Positions 60,243 through 64,000 of a stretch of DNA of 64,000 nucleotides are shown one piece after another. This DNA comes from Novosphingobium sp. RL4 (GTDB lineage: Bacteria; Pseudomonadota; Alphaproteobacteria; Sphingomonadales; Sphingomonadaceae). A model generated the notes under the pieces. That model did no database searches and was not told the origin of the DNA. It saw only the letters and a list, made by a program, of their open reading frames with translations. The DNA is taken from the NCBI RefSeq assembly GCF_035658495.1, contig NZ_CP141944.1, positions 2,754,001 to 2,818,000 of the forward strand, in the 5' to 3' direction. A program made the position numbers and the translations under genes. Numbering within the stretch: position 1 is the first letter of the stretch; every line of letters begins with the position of its first letter.

Positions 60243-63200
60243 CTATACAAATTCCCAATGTTTGCGTCCCGGCCCGTTTCCTGTCTTCGGCAAGGTCAGC
60301 CGCACGAGGAGCGGCATGGCCAGCAGGACCAGCGGATATTGCAGCAGCAGGCCGGAGACGATCGCGATGGCCAGCGGCTGCTGGATGCCGGAGCCCTGCC
60401 CGATCGCCAGCGCAAGCGGCAGCAGCGTGAGAATGGCGGCCAGCGTCGTCATCGTGATCGGGCGCACACGGTTGCGGCTCGCCTCGCGCGCGGCATCTGC
60501 GGGCGGCATGTGACGGGACATCTCCTCGAACTCGGAAACGTAGAAAATCGCCATTTCGGTGCCGATACCGATGATCATGGTCATGCCCATCAGCGCGGTG
60601 ATGTTGAGATCCACCCCGGCAAGCCACAGCCCGGTGAAGACCGCTGTCGTCGAAAGCAACGAGCAGCCGATGATGATGACCGGCAGCCAAAGGCGCCGGT
60701 AAAGCACGAGCAGAAGGATGAATTCGGCGACCAGAGCGGCACCGAAGACATGCAGAAGCCCGGAGAAAGCGATCTGCTGTTGCTGATAGAGCCCGCCCAT
60801 CTCGTAGCGCACCCCGGGCGCGAGAACACCGGGCCTGTCGAGCGCGGCGGTAACGTCGGCAACCGCCGCGCCGATGCCGCGTCCCTGGATGCGGCCCGTC
60901 ACCGCCACCATCGGTTCCAGATTCTCACGCGCGATCTGTGGCTGGCCGGCGACCGATGTCAGGCTGGCCACGCGCGACAGCGGAAACAGGTGTCCATCGC
61001 TCGCCCGGATCGGCAGGCGGGCGAGTTCGGTTTCGCTCATGGTCGTGGCATTCGGCAGGCGAACCCGCACGTCGACCGTCTTGCTCGCCTGGGGCAGCGT
61101 TGTGGCGACGGTGCCGCTGAGCGCGTCTGCTAGCTGGGTCTCGACGTCGGCGGGCAAGACGCCTTCCATTCCGGCACGCACCGGATCGACGGCCACATCG
61201 ATGGCATCGCCCGCAAGCTGTACGCCGTCCTTGACCTCGACCACGCCGGAAATCCCGGAAACGACTTTAGCCACCTTCTTCGCCTGATCGTCGAGCACCG
61301 ACGGATCGGACGAGAACAGCTTCACTTCGATGGGCTGCGGCACGGCGGTCAGGTCGCCGATGAGGTCTTCCATGAGCTGCGCCACTTCGACCTCGACACC
61401 GGGGACTTTCATGGAAACTTCGTCCGCGACGGCGGCGGCCAGTTCCTCGGTCGGCGTGGCATGGCCGGGCTTCAGGCGGACGAAATAGTCTCCGTGGTAG
61501 CTCTGGCCAAGGTCCCCGCCCAGCCCGGTGCCGAGGCGGCGGGAAAACGTGAGCACTTGCGGATTGCCGCTCAGGATACGGTCGACTTGCGCGATCTGCC
61601 GCGTGCTTTCATCAAGCGAGGTTCCCGGCGCGGTGTAGTAATCCATGACGAAACCGCCCTCGTCGACCCGGGGCATGAAGCCGGTGGGCACATTGCTGTA
61701 GCCGAGATATCCCACGATCAGCAGCGGCACGAGGATAGCGGCCAGCAGCCACGGCCTGCGCCCCAGCGCATCGAGCGTCCGGTCGTGCGCGCGTCCCAGG
61801 CGCCCCTCTCCCGCCTCGCCCGGATCGCGCCACTTGCCGAAGTCCACCAGCCGGTGGACCAGCACCGGCACGACGAAGGCCGTCATCGCCCATGAGATCG
61901 CAAGCGCGGCGGCCATGGTCACCGAAAGCGCCTTGGAGAAGGCCCCGGTCACGCCCGTCAGGAACGAGAGTGGCAGGAACACGATCAGCGTTGCCAGGCT
62001 CGATCCGGTGAGCGGCGCCATGAATTCGCGCGCGGCGGGGAACACTGCATCCTTGCCCGCCACCGCGCCGTCCTTGCCGCTGGCACCGGCGCGCCGGGCG
62101 ATGTGCTCGACCATGACGATCACGTCGTCGATCAGCAGGCCGACAGCCGCCGCGATGCCGCCCAGCGTCATGATGTTGAACGACATTCCGAGCGCACTGA
62201 GCACCAGCACCGTGGCCGCCAGCGTGGCGGGAACCACGATCGCGGCCACCAGCGTCACGCGCCAGCTGCGCAGGAACCAGAGCAGCACCAGCCCGGCAAG
62301 GACCAGGCCGATCAGCACCGCGTCGCGAACGCTCGCCACGGATTGCGTGACCAGTTCGCTCTGGTCGTACCAGTTCACCAGCCTGACGCCTGCAGGCAGC
62401 TTCAGGGTCGCCAGCTTGGCCTGCACTTCCCGCGCGATCTGCACGGCATTGCCGTCCGGCTGCTCATAGATGTTGAAGAGCACCGCCGGCCGCCCATCCT
62501 CGACGATGCGCTGCCATTGCGGCACGGTGCCGTTCTGGACGGTCGCCACGTCGCGCACGCGGACGATTCCGGCGGGGTCCGACTGGACGACGATATTGCC
62601 GACCTGATCCGCGCCCGGCACGCTGCGGTCGGCGATCACCAGAGACAGGCGGCCGCGATCCTGCACCTGGCCCACCGCGCTGAGCACGTTGCCGCCCCGG
62701 ATCGCGGCTGCAAGGTCCGCCATGGCGAGGTTGTGATCGGCAAGGCGCTGCGGATCGGCCAGAACCTGGACTTCGGCAGTCTCGCCGCCCTGCACACCCA
62801 CGCGGGCAAGGCCGGGGATCGAGGACAGCAGCGGCGTGACCTGATAGCGCGCGAAGTCCTGCAGGGCGACCGGATCGGCGGTGTCGGAAACCAGCGCATA
62901 GGAGATGATCGGGAACACCGTCGGGTCCATCCGGCGCACGTCGTACTGTGTTCCGGCGGGCAAGGTCGGCAGGATGCGGGCGATGGCGGAATCGACCATC
63001 AGCGTGCTCGACACCATGTCGCGGCCCCAGCCGAAGTCGATGGAGATCTGCGCCGAACCGCGACTGGTTTCCGAGCGCACGTCCTGCACACCGGGCACCG
63101 CGCGAATGGCTTCCTCCACCGGACGGGTCACCGTCAGCGCGGTCTGGTCGGCGGGACGGCTGCCTGCATCGAGATCGACGACGACGCGGGGAAACGAGAC

Positions 63201-63314
63201 TTGCGGAAACAACCCGATCGGCAGCGAGAACGCCGCGATCAGCCCGGCCAGCGCCATCGCCAGCGCAACCAGCACGAAGGCGCGCGATTGCGAGCGCAGC
63301 AGACGTTCGAGCAT
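60243..63314 (-). CDS. RND efflux pump inner membrane protein (second pump)
   Basis: The 1023-residue protein starts at ATG 63314 (MLERLLRSQSRAFVLVALAM), which overlaps the adaptor stop (ATGA). It has twelve membrane helices and two periplasmic loops. PIGLFPQVSFPRVVVDLDAGSRPADQTALTVTRPVEEAIR replaces the corresponding CusA-type stretch of the first pump, and helix 4 reads GLLIDDVIVMVEHIARR. The two pumps are therefore paralogues of clearly different subfamilies rather than recent duplicates. The extra four residues of an upstream start (MGAL) are not needed. Substrate is not known. Confidence 0.93.
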   Translation of the reverse strand: MLERLLRSQSRAFVLVALAMALAGLIAAFSLPIGLFPQVSFPRVVVDLDAGSRPADQTALTVTRPVEEAIRAVPGVQDVRSETSRGSAQISIDFGWGRDMVSSTLMVDSAIARILPTLPAGTQYDVRRMDPTVFPIISYALVSDTADPVALQDFARYQVTPLLSSIPGLARVGVQGGETAEVQVLADPQRLADHNLAMADLAAAIRGGNVLSAVGQVQDRGRLSLVIADRSVPGADQVGNIVVQSDPAGIVRVRDVATVQNGTVPQWQRIVEDGRPAVLFNIYEQPDGNAVQIAREVQAKLATLKLPAGVRLVNWYDQSELVTQSVASVRDAVLIGLVLAGLVLLWFLRSWRVTLVAAIVVPATLAATVLVLSALGMSFNIMTLGGIAAAVGLLIDDVIVMVEHIARRAGASGKDGAVAGKDAVFPAAREFMAPLTGSSLATLIVFLPLSFLTGVTGAFSKALSVTMAAALAISWAMTAFVVPVLVHRLVDFGKWRDPGEAGEGRLGRAHDRTLDALGRRPWLLAAILVPLLIVGYLGYSNVPTGFMPRVDEGGFVMDYYTAPGTSLDESTRQIAQVDRILSGNPQVLTFSRRLGTGLGGDLGQSYHGDYFVRLKPGHATPTEELAAAVADEVSMKVPGVEVEVAQLMEDLIGDLTAVPQPIEVKLFSSDPSVLDDQAKKVAKVVSGISGVVEVKDGVQLAGDAIDVAVDPVRAGMEGVLPADVETQLADALSGTVATTLPQASKTVDVRVRLPNATTMSETELARLPIRASDGHLFPLSRVASLTSVAGQPQIARENLEPMVAVTGRIQGRGIGAAVADVTAALDRPGVLAPGVRYEMGGLYQQQQIAFSGLLHVFGAALVAEFILLLVLYRRLWLPVIIIGCSLLSTTAVFTGLWLAGVDLNITALMGMTMIIGIGTEMAIFYVSEFEEMSRHMPPADAAREASRNRVRPITMTTLAAILTLLPLALAIGQGSGIQQPLAIAIVSGLLLQYPLVLLAMPLLVRLTLPKTGNGPGRKHWEFV

Positions 63315-64000
63315 CAACGCCCCCACCGCACGGCATCGCCGTCGTTCACCTGATAGGCCCCCTCGACGATGATCGGCCGACGGGGATCTACCGGCCCGTC
63401 CACCACGTCACCCTCGGGGGAGGAAAGCCGGACCTGCACCGGCACGGCCTTGGCCTTGCCACCGGCCTCCTGGAAGATGCGCGCGGGGCCTCCTGCCGTG
63501 ACGACCGCCGCATGAGGCACGACCCATCCCGCCACGTCGCCGGTGCGGATGGCAACTTCCATGCCCTCTCCCGGCAGCAGCGCACCGGCCGGGAAGCCGA
63601 GGTCTACATCGACCATCCGTGTCTTCGGGTTGAGCATGCCGTCCACCCGCACCACCTTTCCGGCGATGCCGCCGCCGCCCGAAAGGCGTTTCATGCTGGC
63701 CGCCTGCCCGGGAGCCACGCCGCCCCGCTCCGCGGGATCGATGCCGACGGTCACGACTATTCCGCCCTGACGGGCAAGGGTCATGATCGCAGCGCCGGGC
63801 TGCAAGCGATCGCCGCTCGCGGCCGTAACCGAAGTGACGATACCGGCGAACGGCGCCGTGAGCGTCTGAACCGACCTGCCCGCGCCTTCGGCCGCAAGCG
63901 CGGCCAGCGCGGTGCGCGCATCGGCAACTGCCTTGTCTGCCTGGACGAGCTGGTCGGACGTCGCAAGTTGCTGGGACAGGAGCTGCGCGGCCGAGCGGCG
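63314..64000 (-). CDS. RND periplasmic adaptor (membrane fusion protein, second), 5' part outside window
   Basis: The frame is open to the right edge, so the N-terminus and signal peptide are not visible; 228 residues remain. They show the end of the alpha-hairpin (LLSQQLATSDQLVQADKAVADARTALAAL), the lipoyl-like return strand LTAPFAGIVTSVTAASGDRLQPGA, and the beta-barrel (ERGGVAPGQAASMKR... GKVVRVDGMLNPKTRMVDVDLGFP) to the terminal domain. Its stop overlaps the start of the second pump gene. This frame extends the internal Met at 63805 upstream without a stop. Promoter and first gene of the operon may lie further right. Confidence 0.92.
   Translation of the reverse strand, partial: RRSAAQLLSQQLATSDQLVQADKAVADARTALAALAAEGAGRSVQTLTAPFAGIVTSVTAASGDRLQPGAAIMTLARQGGIVVTVGIDPAERGGVAPGQAASMKRLSGGGGIAGKVVRVDGMLNPKTRMVDVDLGFPAGALLPGEGMEVAIRTGDVAGWVVPHAAVVTAGGPARIFQEAGGKAKAVPVQVRLSSPEGDVVDGPVDPRRPIIVEGAYQVNDGDAVRWGR

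Overview
The window looks like chromosomal DNA of a sphingomonad alphaproteobacterium, most likely Novosphingobium or a close relative. This rests on the high GC content, two large TonB-dependent receptors, many Rieske oxygenases, P450, SDR and CaiB/BaiF genes, the local set metZ-apaG, recO-leuB, tlyA and ubiK, and sphingomonad-style intergenic repeats. The genus is inferred from gene style; no 16S gene is present.

Region by region. 1-3.1 kb: a valine/methylmalonate-semialdehyde catabolic block (acyl-CoA dehydrogenase cut by the window edge, a lipoprotein, mmsA), divergent from a LysR regulator. 3.2-26.4 kb: a large catabolic super-cluster. It has a rightward flavin reductase, SDR and alpha/beta-hydrolase; a leftward ferredoxin-P450-SDR-TonB receptor operon; and a divergent rightward operon of amidohydrolase, Rieske oxygenase, SDR, two CaiB/BaiF CoA-transferases, an LLM flavin enzyme, a DUF35 protein and a thiolase-like protein. 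These are followed by an acyltransferase, LacI regulator, VOC protein, GGDEF protein, SDR and a third CoA-transferase. Together they suggest outer-membrane uptake of a hydrophobic cyclic or terpenoid/steroid-like compound, oxygenation, CoA activation by transfer rather than by a ligase, and side-chain shortening by an Ltp2/ChsH2-like aldolase pair. The substrate is not known.

26.4-29.9 kb: a repeat-bearing, compositionally different island with two orphan proteins and a complete IS30-family element (27-bp terminal inverted repeats). 30-34.5 kb: enoyl-CoA hydratase, nitronate monooxygenase-like protein, HtpX protease and a second Rieske oxygenase. 34.5-46.6 kb: mostly housekeeping (GcvA-like regulator, ApaG, MetZ, a membrane mannosyltransferase-like protein, GT2-GtrA fusion, LeuB, RecO, UbiK, TspO, TlyA, a lipoprotein, IlvE). 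An unusual intergenic unit lies here: an 18-codon ORF behind a 14-nt perfect anti-anti-SD, followed by a strong hairpin.

46.7-50.2 kb: a third Rieske oxygenase with a small overlapping partner gene, a TetR regulator, a YghU-type glutathione transferase and tRNA-Gln(UUG). 50.4-52.6 kb: a siderophore-type TonB receptor behind a Fur-box-like palindrome. 52.7-64 kb: a leftward tandem RND efflux operon (adaptor, pump, adaptor, pump, outer-membrane factor, response regulator, histidine kinase), running off the right edge of the window.
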